Assembly: GCA_959599635.1 (NCBI GenBank)
Contig: CAUGJN010000015.1
Coordinates: 1 to 25,464, forward strand
Direction: 5' to 3'
From: an uncultured Collinsella sp.
Lineage (GTDB): Bacteria; Actinomycetota; Coriobacteriia; Coriobacteriales; Coriobacteriaceae
Length of the DNA: 25,464 bases
Both the position numbers and the translations under genes were made by a program. Of the stretch, positions 5,732 through 13,345 are shown piece by piece. The notes below the pieces were generated by a model. It did no database searches. It saw nothing but the letters and a program-made list of their open reading frames with translations, and had not been told where the DNA came from. Within the stretch, counting starts at the first letter, position 1, and every line of letters starts with the position of its first letter.

Positions 5732-6649
5732 CTATTTTTGAAAAAGTTTGCAGGCATTTTCCCAAGCGGCATGCGCGATTGTTTCGGCGTCCTCACCAGT
5801 GCGATCGACACGGTCGTTAACCAGCGCGTTTGCCGTAATGGAGATCATTGCGGGCTCGCATTCAAGACCGCGGATGGGCTCCGGAGCCATATACGGGCAA
5901 TCCGTCTCGAACAAAATTCGATCGAGTGGGGTTGCCGCAAATGCCTCGCGCACGTCTTCGTTGCGCTTAAAGGTGGCCGCACCACCATAGGCGATATAGC
6001 AGCCCAGCTCCACAAAGCGCTCCATCGTGGCGCGGTCCTCGCCAAAGCAGTGCAGCACACAACCGGCCTGGGGCACGCCCACCTCACGAAGCACGTTGTA
6101 CGCATCCATATGCGAGGTGCGCTCCCCATCCGAGTCCTCGTGCCGCAGGTGCAACTCCACCGGCACATTGCAGCGCACGGCGACTTCGAGCTGACGTGCC
6201 ATGCAATCAATCTGCACACTGTGGGGCGCCGGCGCGATGTCGTCGTCGTAATCCATGTGGTAGTCCAGACCGATCTCGCCGATACCGGCGCACAAAGGGT
6301 CATCGAGCGCAGCAACAACCTGCGCGTGAATGTCATCGGTATAATCCGGCGCGCCATAGGGGTGAACGCCAGCGAGATACTTGATCTGCGGAATATCCCG
6401 CATCGGCAGAATTTCGCGCACGAGCCAGTCGCTATAGTCCGTCACGCTGCGCTTGTCGGCGATGGGGTCGAGCATCGTCACCAACAGGTCGACGCCCGCG
6501 GCTTTGGCGCGCACGAGCGTCTCGGGCACTTCTTTCTCCCAAAACGAAAGCAGATGCGCATGCGTGTCAGCAAGCGGTGCCAAGGGCACGGGACAAGCAA
6601 CCGTCTTCTTTTTCTTGGTAAACGTCACGCGTTCGGCATTAGGCATCAT
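5732..6649 (-). CDS. tatD: TatD-family metal-dependent hydrolase
   Basis: TatD proteins are cytoplasmic TIM-barrel metal-dependent deoxyribonucleases with roles in DNA quality control. The 305-aa product shows the expected ligands: DTHAHL (H30, H32), GEIGLDYH (E125), VELHLRHED (H167), LHCFGED (H200) and FETDCPYMAP (D250). The start is placed at 6649, where ATG ATG overlaps the end of rsmA and GGAG lies 7 bases upstream; the longer frame to 6760 runs inside rsmA and is unlikely. About 17 lysine-rich residues (TFTKKKKTV) precede the barrel, more than in typical homologs. Coupling to rsmA is common in Gram-positive bacteria, but the usual rnmV between them is absent here. Confidence 0.92.
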   Translation of the reverse strand: MMPNAERVTFTKKKKTVACPVPLAPLADTHAHLLSFWEKEVPETLVRAKAAGVDLLVTMLDPIADKRSVTDYSDWLVREILPMRDIPQIKYLAGVHPYGAPDYTDDIHAQVVAALDDPLCAGIGEIGLDYHMDYDDDIAPAPHSVQIDCMARQLEVAVRCNVPVELHLRHEDSDGERTSHMDAYNVLREVGVPQAGCVLHCFGEDRATMERFVELGCYIAYGGAATFKRNEDVREAFAATPLDRILFETDCPYMAPEPIRGLECEPAMISITANALVNDRVDRTGEDAETIAHAAWENACKLFQK

Positions 6650-7499
6650 GGATGAGCTCCTGAGCCAGGCGGATAAAGTCGGCAACATCAAGCGTTTCTG
6701 CGCGCGTGGTGGGTGCGATACCGCAAGCCTCAAAGGCGGCGTCGAGCACGTCCTTGGCAAAGCCGTTGGCGCTCATGGAATTGCGGATGGTCTTGCGGCG
6801 CTGAGCAAATGCAGCATCAATCACGCGGGCCACAAACTCGCGATCGAGTCCTTCGGGCGCCACGCCGTCAACACGGTCGATACGCACGACGGCCGAGTCC
6901 ACGTGCGGTGCCGGCATAAAGCAACGTGGCGGCACCTCAAAGCGACCCGTAACCTGCGCATACAGGCCGAGCTTTGCCGTGTAGCCGCCATAGGTCTTGT
7001 TACCCGGCACCGCGGCAATGCGATCGGCAACCTCCTTTTGAACCATGACCACGGCACGCTTGAGCGCGGGCATCGTCTGGAAGAACTGCAGGATGATCGT
7101 CGCCGCCACGTTATAGGGCAGGTTCGCGACAAATACCGTCGGCTCACCGCCTGCAGCCTGCTCAATCTGCCCCGTCGTCACCTTGAGCGCGTCGCCCATG
7201 ATAAAGCGGAAGTTGGCATAGTCGGCGGCATGGGCATCGAGCACCGGTTCGAGTTCGGGATCGGCCTCGATCGACGTGACGCACGCCGCCTCCTGCAGCA
7301 GCGCGAGCGTGAGCGTACCAACGCCCGGGCCAACCTCGAGCACGCGCTCATCGCCCGTGAGCTCGGAAAGCTCGCAAATGCGCTCAATTACATGGTTGTC
7401 GATCAGGAAGTTCTGGCCCAGGCGATGCTTGGTCGCAAGGCCAAACTCCTCCAGCAGCTCCCTTGTTGCCGTGGGGTTTGCCAAAGGCGAAGTTGTCAT
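6639..7499 (-). CDS. rsmA: 16S rRNA dimethyladenosine transferase
   Basis: RsmA (KsgA) dimethylates A1518 and A1519 in the 3'-terminal helix of 16S rRNA with S-adenosylmethionine, a late step in small-subunit assembly; its loss gives kasugamycin resistance. The 286-aa product has the family motifs: KHRLGQNFLID (24-34), the SAM-binding loop LEVGPGVGTLT (54-64) and the catalytic NLPYN (126-130). The C-terminal helical domain (about 200-286) is complete. AAGGAGG lies about 5 bases before the ATG. It overlaps tatD by 11 bp and the two are surely co-transcribed. The metG terminator lies downstream of metG and just upstream of rsmA, so rsmA probably relies on readthrough or on a promoter in a space of about 40 bp. 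Confidence 0.97.
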   Translation of the reverse strand: MTTSPLANPTATRELLEEFGLATKHRLGQNFLIDNHVIERICELSELTGDERVLEVGPGVGTLTLALLQEAACVTSIEADPELEPVLDAHAADYANFRFIMGDALKVTTGQIEQAAGGEPTVFVANLPYNVAATIILQFFQTMPALKRAVVMVQKEVADRIAAVPGNKTYGGYTAKLGLYAQVTGRFEVPPRCFMPAPHVDSAVVRIDRVDGVAPEGLDREFVARVIDAAFAQRRKTIRNSMSANGFAKDVLDAAFEACGIAPTTRAETLDVADFIRLAQELIHDA

Positions 7500-7537
7500 A
7501 GTTGCCTCCTTAGCATGATGGCGGCGTCTTGAAACAA

Positions 7538-7567
7538 AAGGGCATGGACCGTTGCGGCCATGCCCTT
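7538..7567 (-). terminator. metG terminator or attenuator
   Basis: On the minus strand a perfect 10-bp stem AAGGGCATGG / CCATGCCCTT with a 10-nt loop is followed by TTTGTTT. It separates metG from rsmA. Confidence 0.75.
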
Positions 7568-7606
7568 ACATCTAAACAGCAAATTGCCGATATGGCGCGC
7601 GGCGTC

Positions 7607-9208
7607 TTAGCCCAGACGCGGGAACAGCGGCTCACCCTTCTCGACGGGCTGACCACCGGCAAGCAGGCCCCAAGCGCAAATGCCCTTGAGGTCGTCGCTC
7701 GCGGCCTCGTCCTCGCAGGACAGGCGGCGCAGGGCTTCGGCAGAGGTCTGAGGCATGAGCGGCATCAGCAGGTGAGCGGCAATGCGGATGGCCTCGAGCA
7801 GGTTGTAGATCACAAATGCCAGCTCGTCAGCCTTAGCCTCATCCTTGGCAAGCGCCCAAGGCTCGGAGTCCTCGATGTAGTGGTTGGCGGCGTGGATGAG
7901 CTCCATAACCTCGTCCTTGGCTCCGCCGTAATCGAGCACGTCCATCTTGGCCATGTAGCGGTCGACCAGGCCATCGGCGATCTTTGCCAGCGGGTTGTCG
8001 AACGCATCGAACGATGCGGGCTTGGCGGGCGCGCAACCGTCAAAGTACTTGCCGCTCATGTTGAGCGAACGCGAGATAAGGTTGCCCCAGCTGTTGGCCA
8101 GGTCGGCGTTGTAGACCTGCTCCATGCGATCGAAGCTGATAGCGCCGTCGGTACCGGGAACGACGTCGGTCATAAAGTAGTAGCGATAGCCCTCGACGCC
8201 CAGCATGTCGATAACGTCCTGCGGAGCGATGGCGTTACCGCGGCTCTTGGACATCTTCTCGGCCTTGCCGGTCTCGGCATTGCGCACGGTCAGGAAGCCG
8301 TGGGCAAAGACGTGCTCGGGCAGGGCCTCGCCGATGGCCATGAGCATGGCGGGCCAAATGACGCAGTGGAAGCGGATGATGTCCTTACCCACGATGTGGA
8401 ACTGCGCGGGCCAGCGATAGGCCAGCTCGGCACGCGCCTCGTCGGTGTCGACACCGTAGCCGACGGCCGTCATATAGTTGAGCAGCGCGTCAAACCATAC
8501 ATAGGTCACATGGCCCTCGTCAAACGGAACCTGGATGCCCCAGTCAAAACTCGTGCGACTCACGGAAAGGTCGTTGAGGCCGCCCTCGACAAAGCTGCGA
8601 ACCTCGTTCATGCGGAACGCAGGCTCGACAAAGTCGGGGTGCTCGTCATAGAGCTTGAGAAGCTTGTCCTGGAAGGCGGAAAGCTTAAAGAAGTAGGACT
8701 CCTCCTGGACGCGCTCAAGCGGACGGTGGCAGTCGGGGCATAGATGCTGGCCGACGCTGCCGTACTCCTCGTCGCCCTTCTGGACCTGCGTATCAGTGAA
8801 GTAGGTCTCGTCAGGCACGCAATACCAACCGTCGTAGCTGCCCTTATACAGGTAACCGGACTCCTTCATGCGCTCCCACAGGTACTGCACGGCATGATGC
8901 TGGCGCGGCTCGGTGGTGCGGATGAAGTCGTCGTTGGAAATCTCGAGCTTGCTCCAAAGCTCCTTGAAGTGCGGGGCCTGGCTATCGGTCCACTCCTGCG
9001 GCGTCATGCCATGCTTGGCTGCGGCCTCGGCGACCTTCTCGCCGTGCTCGTCCATGCCGGTCAGGAACTTGACGTTATAGCCGGCGGAACGGCGATAGCG
9101 AGCCTGAACGTCGGCGATGATGGTGGAATAAGCCGTGCCCAGGTGCGGATCGGCGTTGACGTAGTAGATGGGCGTCGTGATAAAGAACGAAGGCTTGCTT
9201 TGATCCAT
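7607..9208 (-). CDS. metG: Methionine--tRNA ligase
   Basis: Methionyl-tRNA synthetase charges initiator and elongator tRNA-Met. The 533-aa class I enzyme has the HIGH-type motif HLGT at residues 22-25 and KMSKS at 318-322. The connective-peptide domain keeps C130 and a CPDC knuckle at 157-160, placing it with single-knuckle or partly degenerate zinc forms. The protein ends after the anticodon-binding helical domain and lacks the C-terminal tRNA-binding (EMAP-II-like) domain, a normal variant in many bacteria. The start ATG is preceded by GGAGGACAAACCCC. It lies 69 bp downstream of rsmI and is followed by a strong terminator. Confidence 0.97.
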   Translation of the reverse strand: MDQSKPSFFITTPIYYVNADPHLGTAYSTIIADVQARYRRSAGYNVKFLTGMDEHGEKVAEAAAKHGMTPQEWTDSQAPHFKELWSKLEISNDDFIRTTEPRQHHAVQYLWERMKESGYLYKGSYDGWYCVPDETYFTDTQVQKGDEEYGSVGQHLCPDCHRPLERVQEESYFFKLSAFQDKLLKLYDEHPDFVEPAFRMNEVRSFVEGGLNDLSVSRTSFDWGIQVPFDEGHVTYVWFDALLNYMTAVGYGVDTDEARAELAYRWPAQFHIVGKDIIRFHCVIWPAMLMAIGEALPEHVFAHGFLTVRNAETGKAEKMSKSRGNAIAPQDVIDMLGVEGYRYYFMTDVVPGTDGAISFDRMEQVYNADLANSWGNLISRSLNMSGKYFDGCAPAKPASFDAFDNPLAKIADGLVDRYMAKMDVLDYGGAKDEVMELIHAANHYIEDSEPWALAKDEAKADELAFVIYNLLEAIRIAAHLLMPLMPQTSAEALRRLSCEDEAASDDLKGICAWGLLAGGQPVEKGEPLFPRLG

Positions 9209-9277
9209 GGGGTTTGTCCTCCAGAAAAACGTTGCATACAGAGGATGATTCTAGCGCAAGGGCTGGATATCCTCCAT

Positions 9278-10156
9278 CTATTGCATATCGAGCACCATGG
9301 CATAGACATCGCGCTTGCGGCGCGAATACTTCTGAGACAGGCGCTTGGCCACCGCAGACGCGGGCTCCCCCTCCTCGAGCGCGGCGCGGATATCCTCGCG
9401 CAGGGCCTCGTCGGGATCCGCTGCCGTGGCGCCGACCGGCACGATACCGGCCTCCTCATCCTCGCTCGGTGGCGCGATGACCAGCGCAATCTCGCCCTTT
9501 ACCTCGCCGCGAGCACGCAGCTCCTCGGCAAGCTGGTCAGCGGGCCCGCGCAAGACCTCCTCGTGCAGCTTGGTGAGTTCGCGGCAGACGGCAACCTCAC
9601 GCTGGGGAAAGACCTCCGCCACGGCCTCGAGCGTCGCCACGATGCGATGTGGAGACTCGTAGAAGATGAGTGCGCCGGGCACCACGGCAAGGCGCTGCAA
9701 ACGGCGCACACGGTCGCCGTGCTTTCGGCCCAAAAAGCCCTCGAAGAAAAAATGCTCGCAGGGAATGCCGGACGAAACAAGCGCCGTGACACAAGCAGAG
9801 GGCCCGGGAATAACTTCGACGGGCACATCGGCCTCACGCGCCGCCTCGACCAGCGCCTGGCCGGGATCGGACACGCTCGGCATGCCGGCGTCCGAGGCAA
9901 AAGCGAGGGTCTCCCCCGCCAGCAGACGGTCGACCAGGCCGGCGGCGCGGCTGGCGATCACATTCTCGTCGCAACGGACAAACGGCTTGGAAATGCCCAG
10001 GTGCATCAGTAGCTTTGACGTCACACGCGTGTCTTCGCAGCAGATGGCATCGGCAGCGGCAAAGGCCTCACCAACGCGCGGGGACAGGTCGCCCAGGTTG
10101 CCGATGGGCGTGCCGACCACATAGAGTTTGCCCGTATGGGCGCTGTTTTGCGTCAT
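9278..10156 (-). CDS. rsmI: 16S rRNA (cytidine-1402-2'-O)-methyltransferase
   Basis: RsmI 2'-O-methylates C1402 in the decoding centre of 16S rRNA, with RsmH adding N4-methylation to the same base. The 292-aa product belongs to the tetrapyrrole-methylase fold: VVGTPIGNLGDLSPR at residues 13-27, ASDAGMPSVSDPG at 87-99 and VIPGPSA at 115-121. The FYESPHR motif lies at about 164-170. A C-terminal region of about 40 residues with SQKYSRRKRDVY matches the usual RsmI tail. It starts 6 bp after the GH5-like gene and is probably co-transcribed with it. All motifs expected of an active enzyme are present. Confidence 0.96.
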   Translation of the reverse strand: MTQNSAHTGKLYVVGTPIGNLGDLSPRVGEAFAAADAICCEDTRVTSKLLMHLGISKPFVRCDENVIASRAAGLVDRLLAGETLAFASDAGMPSVSDPGQALVEAAREADVPVEVIPGPSACVTALVSSGIPCEHFFFEGFLGRKHGDRVRRLQRLAVVPGALIFYESPHRIVATLEAVAEVFPQREVAVCRELTKLHEEVLRGPADQLAEELRARGEVKGEIALVIAPPSEDEEAGIVPVGATAADPDEALREDIRAALEEGEPASAVAKRLSQKYSRRKRDVYAMVLDMQ

Positions 10157-10162
10157 ATCAAC

Positions 10163-11224
10163 CTATTCAATCATGCCGCGCTCGAGCGTACCGAGCGCCG
10201 CGCGGGCGTCCCATGCTGCAATGCGCTTCTCGGTCTTCCACGTTTGGAAGAACCAACCGGCAGCCGGCGCAAACGAAGCCAGCTGGTTGGCGATAAACAC
10301 GCGCTCGTAGGCATTGCGGCCCTCGGGCGTAACCGACGAGTTGGCAAAGATCGCCGCGCCCGACCATTCGCCCACCAGCACGGGGAACCCAGTCGAAATC
10401 GCTTCTTTAAGCTCGCGCTTGTTACGCGAAATCGCCGTCGTCAGCCCGCGAGGGCTCGTGATGTCGAGCGCATACTCGTCGCGGTAATGGTACAGGTGAA
10501 GGTCCATGTAGACGTTCTTGTACTTGGCGCCGCGCATAAAATGCTTCCACTCGCTGGGATGCCCCGACGACGAGAAGACGACGATCTTATCCTCGGGCAT
10601 ATACGAACGGACGAGCTCGTAGGCATCGCGATAGAAATTGCGCAGGTAGTGAGCAGGAATGCCATCCGTCATGGTGAAGAGGCTCTTGCGAACGCTCATC
10701 TGCGGCGTGTCCAGCAGCTCAATGCCCAGCAGGCTCTCGGCCTCGCCATAGCGATCGGCCAAGCGCTCGAGCACGTCGAGTGCGACATGACGGCCGTTGG
10801 TGGACGAATGCCACTCGGCAACAGCCTCCGGCGTGGTGGGCGAATCGTTGGAATCGCCCTGGCCACCGGGCACGGTTGCCAGATCGAGCAGCACGCGGAT
10901 GTCGTACTTGGCAGCCCACTCAATTGCGCGGTCGATGTAATCGACAACCGATATGTAGGAGGCATCGGACTCCTGTGAGCCAAAGGCATACCAGGGCACC
11001 GGCAGACGCACGGCATTGAGACCGATCTGCGCCATGCGGCGAAAATCGTCCTCGCTCACAAACGTCTCGTAATGGCGGCGCATGCGCTCGTTATAGGCGG
11101 CGGTACCCATGGCCTCCTGTAGCTCAGCCGCGTTGGATGCACCGGTCGCCGCGTACAGCGACGGGGTCACCCAAGGCTCGGGAATAAACCAGCCAGAGAG
11201 ATTAACGCCGAGTATCCTCTCCAT
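10163..11224 (-). CDS. GH5-like protein lacking catalytic acid/base
   Basis: The 353-aa protein resembles glycoside hydrolase family 5 enzymes of the exo-1,3-beta-glucanase type: LGVNLSGWFIPEPWVTPSLY at residues 5-24, LNAVRLPVPWYAF (69-81), DLHLYH (241-246) and the nucleophile motif VLVGEWSGA with E286. However, the acid/base motif usually read as NEP is LDTP here (D172-T173-P174), so the acid/base glutamate is missing. The DLHGAPGSQNG segment typical of the group reads DLATVPGGQGD, losing the histidine and asparagine. There is no signal peptide, so the protein is cytoplasmic. ATG at 11224 is chosen over the GTG just before it because of spacing from AAGGGGG. It is the first gene of a unit with rsmI. 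It may be an altered enzyme or a non-catalytic sugar-binding protein. Confidence 0.8.
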   Translation of the reverse strand: MERILGVNLSGWFIPEPWVTPSLYAATGASNAAELQEAMGTAAYNERMRRHYETFVSEDDFRRMAQIGLNAVRLPVPWYAFGSQESDASYISVVDYIDRAIEWAAKYDIRVLLDLATVPGGQGDSNDSPTTPEAVAEWHSSTNGRHVALDVLERLADRYGEAESLLGIELLDTPQMSVRKSLFTMTDGIPAHYLRNFYRDAYELVRSYMPEDKIVVFSSSGHPSEWKHFMRGAKYKNVYMDLHLYHYRDEYALDITSPRGLTTAISRNKRELKEAISTGFPVLVGEWSGAAIFANSSVTPEGRNAYERVFIANQLASFAPAAGWFFQTWKTEKRIAAWDARAALGTLERGMIE

Positions 11225-11417
11225 CACTGCCCCCTTCGGATCATGCAGGTCGAACCCGCATCGTATTGCGTAGGATAAGTATCGTTTTGAGTATACCCGC
11301 GTGTGCGGACAGGCGACCGAACGGTCTGCAAAGTGACGCGAAAGTGGGAGGAATGTCTGGGAGCAGACGGACTCGGAATGGTGCGACGAGGTGTGTACGC
11401 GCGCCGGAGGCAGGCAC

Positions 11418-11465
11418 CGGAAAGTGTGTCCCGTTCTGAGCCCTTATTCTGGGACGCAGTTTCCG
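11418..11465. repeat. 48-bp inverted repeat
   Basis: The arms CGGAAAGTGTGTCCC (11418-11432) and GGGACGCAGTTTCCG (11451-11465) pair over 15 bp with one mismatch and one G-U around an 18-nt loop. It is not followed by a T run on either strand, so it is not a typical terminator. The stretch 11225-11417 upstream of the GH5-like gene shows nothing else firm. Confidence 0.55.
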
Positions 11466-11472
11466 CAGAACC

Positions 11473-11658
11473 CTACATAAAAGAAAAGGACCCCTTTGCA
11501 GAGGTCCTAGTCAATTCAAGGTGGCGGGGAAGGGAATCGCGTCCGCGCGCTGCGCGGACGGACCGCTGCGGCGCTTACGCGCCTTGCGAGCTGCGCTGGC
11601 AAACGCTTACGCGTTTACTCAGCTCCGCGCCCTCACGGGGTTCGATTCCGTGCGAGGG
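11473..11658. repeat. tRNA-Phe tail repeat unit, 186 bp
   Basis: A 67-bp direct repeat (11473-11539 and 11659-11725, identical by eye) contains the terminator and the last 20 nt of tRNA-Phe. The body between the copies (11540-11658) holds the hairpins GGCGC-TTAC-GCGCC (11570-11583) and AAACGC-TTAC-GCGTTT (11601-11616), whose loops read GTAA on the minus strand. It ends with an inverted T-arm containing GGTTCGATTCC (11639-11649), matching the Phe T-loop. The architecture and length match the Arg and Leu units although the body sequence is largely different. Confidence 0.75.
11487..11508 (-). terminator. Terminator copy, distal of tRNA-Phe
   Basis: On the minus strand AGGACCTC / GGGGTCCT form an 8-bp stem with loop TGCAAA, followed by TTTTCTTTT. 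It is the duplicate of the next entry. Confidence 0.65.
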
Positions 11659-11672
11659 CTACATAAAAGAAA

Positions 11673-11694
11673 AGGACCCCTTTGCAGAGGTCCT
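11673..11694 (-). terminator. Terminator of tRNA-Phe
   Basis: The hairpin and T run are the same as at 11487-11508 and lie 11 bp downstream of the tRNA 3' end on the minus strand. Confidence 0.75.
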
Positions 11695-11705
11695 AGTCAA
11701 TTCAA

Positions 11706-11780
<75 letters not shown>

Positions 11781-11812
11781 ATTTGAGGTGTGCCTTGTTT
11801 CAAGGCTTGATT

Positions 11813-11840
11813 AGTATAACCAAGGACGCGTTCCGGTCAA
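11813..11840 (-). promoter_or_regulatory. Promoter of tRNA-Phe
   Basis: On the minus strand TTGACC (11835-11840) and TATACT (11813-11818) are 16 bp apart. A small hairpin GCCTTG-AAA-CAAGGC (11792-11806) lies at the expected start of the transcript. Confidence 0.75.
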
Positions 11841-11903
11841 CCGAGAATTTCAAAAAAGTTTTTGAGCACAGCCTCGGTTCTTTAAATCGGCACGTCAGAG
11901 GCA

Positions 11904-12191
11904 TCAGCCGGCAGCAAGAAGTTTTTCGCTCAGAGCCGCACGGGCAAACTCACTTGGCGTCATCCCCTCGGCAGCCGCCCGTCGACGAATGGCCTCCTTC
12001 ATTCCCAGAGGAATCTTGACCGACAGCGTTGCCGTCCCCTCACCTGAGAGTGGGGGCCGTCCATGCACGATCCCACCAACGGTGTGTTCGCCATCCGGAA
12101 ACTCTCCGCGCTCGTACGACTCGCACCACGCGTCAATCATTTCATCCGTTACAACCTGACCATTAGCGGCCGTATACGTCTTGCCCATCAT
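11904..12191 (-). CDS. Ribbon-helix-helix antitoxin-like protein
   Basis: The 95-aa protein has a C-terminal ribbon-helix-helix (CopG/MetJ-type) DNA-binding fold: strand ATLSVKIPLG (about 54-63), helix KEAIRRRAAAEG and helix TPSEFARAALSEKLL (78-92). Its N-terminal 50 residues, acidic with aromatic residues, are a likely toxin-binding segment. The first ATG (12191) overlaps the stop of the preceding toxin-like gene in an ATGA. A second ATG follows immediately, so either may be used. Expected role: neutralise the partner and repress the shared promoter, perhaps through the inverted repeat at 12480-12494. Assignment as antitoxin rests on domain and context. Confidence 0.75.
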   Translation of the reverse strand: MMGKTYTAANGQVVTDEMIDAWCESYERGEFPDGEHTVGGIVHGRPPLSGEGTATLSVKIPLGMKEAIRRRAAAEGMTPSEFARAALSEKLLAAG

Positions 12192-12454
12192 CGACCCCTT
12201 TGCCGAGCCTGTTCAATCTCCTGCCAAAATTTCTTCTGGACTGGAGACAAGGCATGAATGATAAGCCACCCACGGACAAGCTCGACCGCGACAAGCTCCA
12301 CGCTTCGTCCGTCTGGGAGCCATCCAATCGCAAGCCATCTCGGCGGCTCGTCCTTCGACTCGCGACGAATGCACTCAGTAACCGCAAGCCAAGCGCTAAG
12401 CACCTGCTTTTCCGTCAGGTGCTTTTTAGCGTTGGGATGGATCTCAACATCCAT
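12188..12454 (-). CDS. Putative toxin of a type II TA pair, 88 aa
   Basis: This small protein, starting MDVEIHPNAKKHLTEKQVLS, is translationally coupled to the ribbon-helix-helix gene. The start at 12454 is chosen because AGGAG lies 7 bases upstream; the longer frame to 12550 is basic and unlike coding sequence. An N-terminal helical part (about residues 6-30) is followed by beta strands (RWLAIGWLPDGRSVELVAVE, then GWLIIHA) and a basic C-terminal helix. This layout resembles small RelE/BrnT or DUF4258-type toxins, but I cannot assign a family with certainty or name catalytic residues. The toxin-first order is less usual than antitoxin-first. Confidence 0.65.
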   Translation of the reverse strand: MDVEIHPNAKKHLTEKQVLSAWLAVTECIRRESKDEPPRWLAIGWLPDGRSVELVAVELVRGWLIIHALSPVQKKFWQEIEQARQRGR

Positions 12455-12479
12455 GCATCTTCTCCTCCATCTTACCCAA

Positions 12480-12494
12480 TTTCGTATGACGAAA
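12480..12494. promoter_or_regulatory. Candidate operator of the TA pair
   Basis: TTTCGT-ATG-ACGAAA is a perfect 6-3-6 inverted repeat 26 bp upstream of the toxin-like start and overlapping a possible -10 region. Its position suits autoregulation by the ribbon-helix-helix protein; this is inference. Confidence 0.4.
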
Positions 12495-12512
12495 GTCCGC
12501 TGTCGCCAATTC

Positions 12513-12872
12513 TTAAGCCGGCACGCGTTGGAGAGCAGGGGTCGAAACAATGATTGAAGGACGCTCTAGTACGGCCCAGGCGCCGGGGCAGGAGCACATA
12601 CGCCAGGGACGTACGTTTTCGTAGCGCGCGAGGATATTGCCGTCGCGATCGATGAAGGCGATGTCGATGGGATAGGCCATAAAACACGTGTGGACCGAAG
12701 AGCAGCGTGGAAACGCCATGACGAGCGGCAGGCCGTTGGCGGCAACCGGACGCCGTCCCAGCATGCCGCGCAGGCGCACGACAAACGACTCCGCCACCGC
12801 AAACTCGGCCGGCGTCCAACCCAGCCTATTGAGTGCCCGCGCGTAGGCGATGTAGGACGAGACCGCGGTCAC
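12513..12872 (-). CDS. DUF192 family protein
   Basis: The 119-aa protein has the DUF192 core: a region around RLRGMLGRRP (about 33-42), then MAFPRCSSVHTCFMAYPIDI and AFIDRDGNIL (about 50-80), ending near CSCPGAWAVLE. The biochemical role of DUF192 is not established; homologs are often found near pilus or secretion genes in Actinobacteria. The start is taken as GTG at 12872, because GTGA overlaps the stop of the TadE-like gene by 4 bp; the frame extends to 12977 inside that gene. It is the last gene of the Tad operon. No signal peptide is evident with this start. Confidence 0.8.
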   Translation of the reverse strand: MTAVSSYIAYARALNRLGWTPAEFAVAESFVVRLRGMLGRRPVAANGLPLVMAFPRCSSVHTCFMAYPIDIAFIDRDGNILARYENVRPWRMCSCPGAWAVLERPSIIVSTPALQRVPA

Positions 12873-13345
12873 ATGACCACCCCCGGGCGCCATGGATCGA
12901 CCGTCACCGCGCGCTCGTGCGACAACGTTGTCGGCGCCCCCAGCGGAACGCCAGCGATGCTGAGAGAAGTCGGCCACGGCTCATAGTGCATGGTGCAGGT
13001 GTAGGTCCTAAACGTACCGGATAGGGAAAGCAGGCCACCATCCGATGCCTCCGCGCCTTGCTCGCTCGACACTTCGATCTGCAAGTCATAGCCCTCCATG
13101 GCATTCAGAATTTGAGTCTGAACCGTCGCCGAGGCATCGGCAGAGCTTTCGTCGCCCTCCCCCTCCGACGCCACGGCGTGCGCCAACACGATGTCGGGCA
13201 CCACGCGGTCGAAGCGCGCGACAGCGCTGGCAAAGATCATGACGTTGTATACGATGAGTGCCAGCACCAGCAAAACGGGCGTAACCACTGCTATCTCCAC
13301 CGTCGCTTGGGCGCGCTCCTCGCGCAGACGCATGCGGATACTCAT
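12869..13345 (-). CDS. TadE-like pseudopilin (third copy)
   Basis: The 158-aa protein starts MSIRMRLREERAQATVEIAV, the typical TadE layout: a short basic N-terminus, then a QATVE motif leading into a hydrophobic segment at about residues 14-38, and an extracytoplasmic domain of about 110 residues with one cysteine. TadE-like proteins are minor pseudopilins processed like Flp pilin. ATG at 13345 overlaps the stop of the upstream TadG-like frame (TAATG), indicating translational coupling. That matters because the upstream gene has an in-frame UGA. The longer frame to 13489 is rejected as it lies inside that gene. Confidence 0.8.
   Translation of the reverse strand: MSIRMRLREERAQATVEIAVVTPVLLVLALIVYNVMIFASAVARFDRVVPDIVLAHAVASEGEGDESSADASATVQTQILNAMEGYDLQIEVSSEQGAEASDGGLLSLSGTFRTYTCTMHYEPWPTSLSIAGVPLGAPTTLSHERAVTVDPWRPGVVM

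Noticed and set aside
7607..9208. metG considered truncated because it lacks a C-terminal tRNA-binding domain
   Set aside because: Many bacterial methionyl-tRNA synthetases naturally lack this domain, and the gene ends just before a strong terminator.
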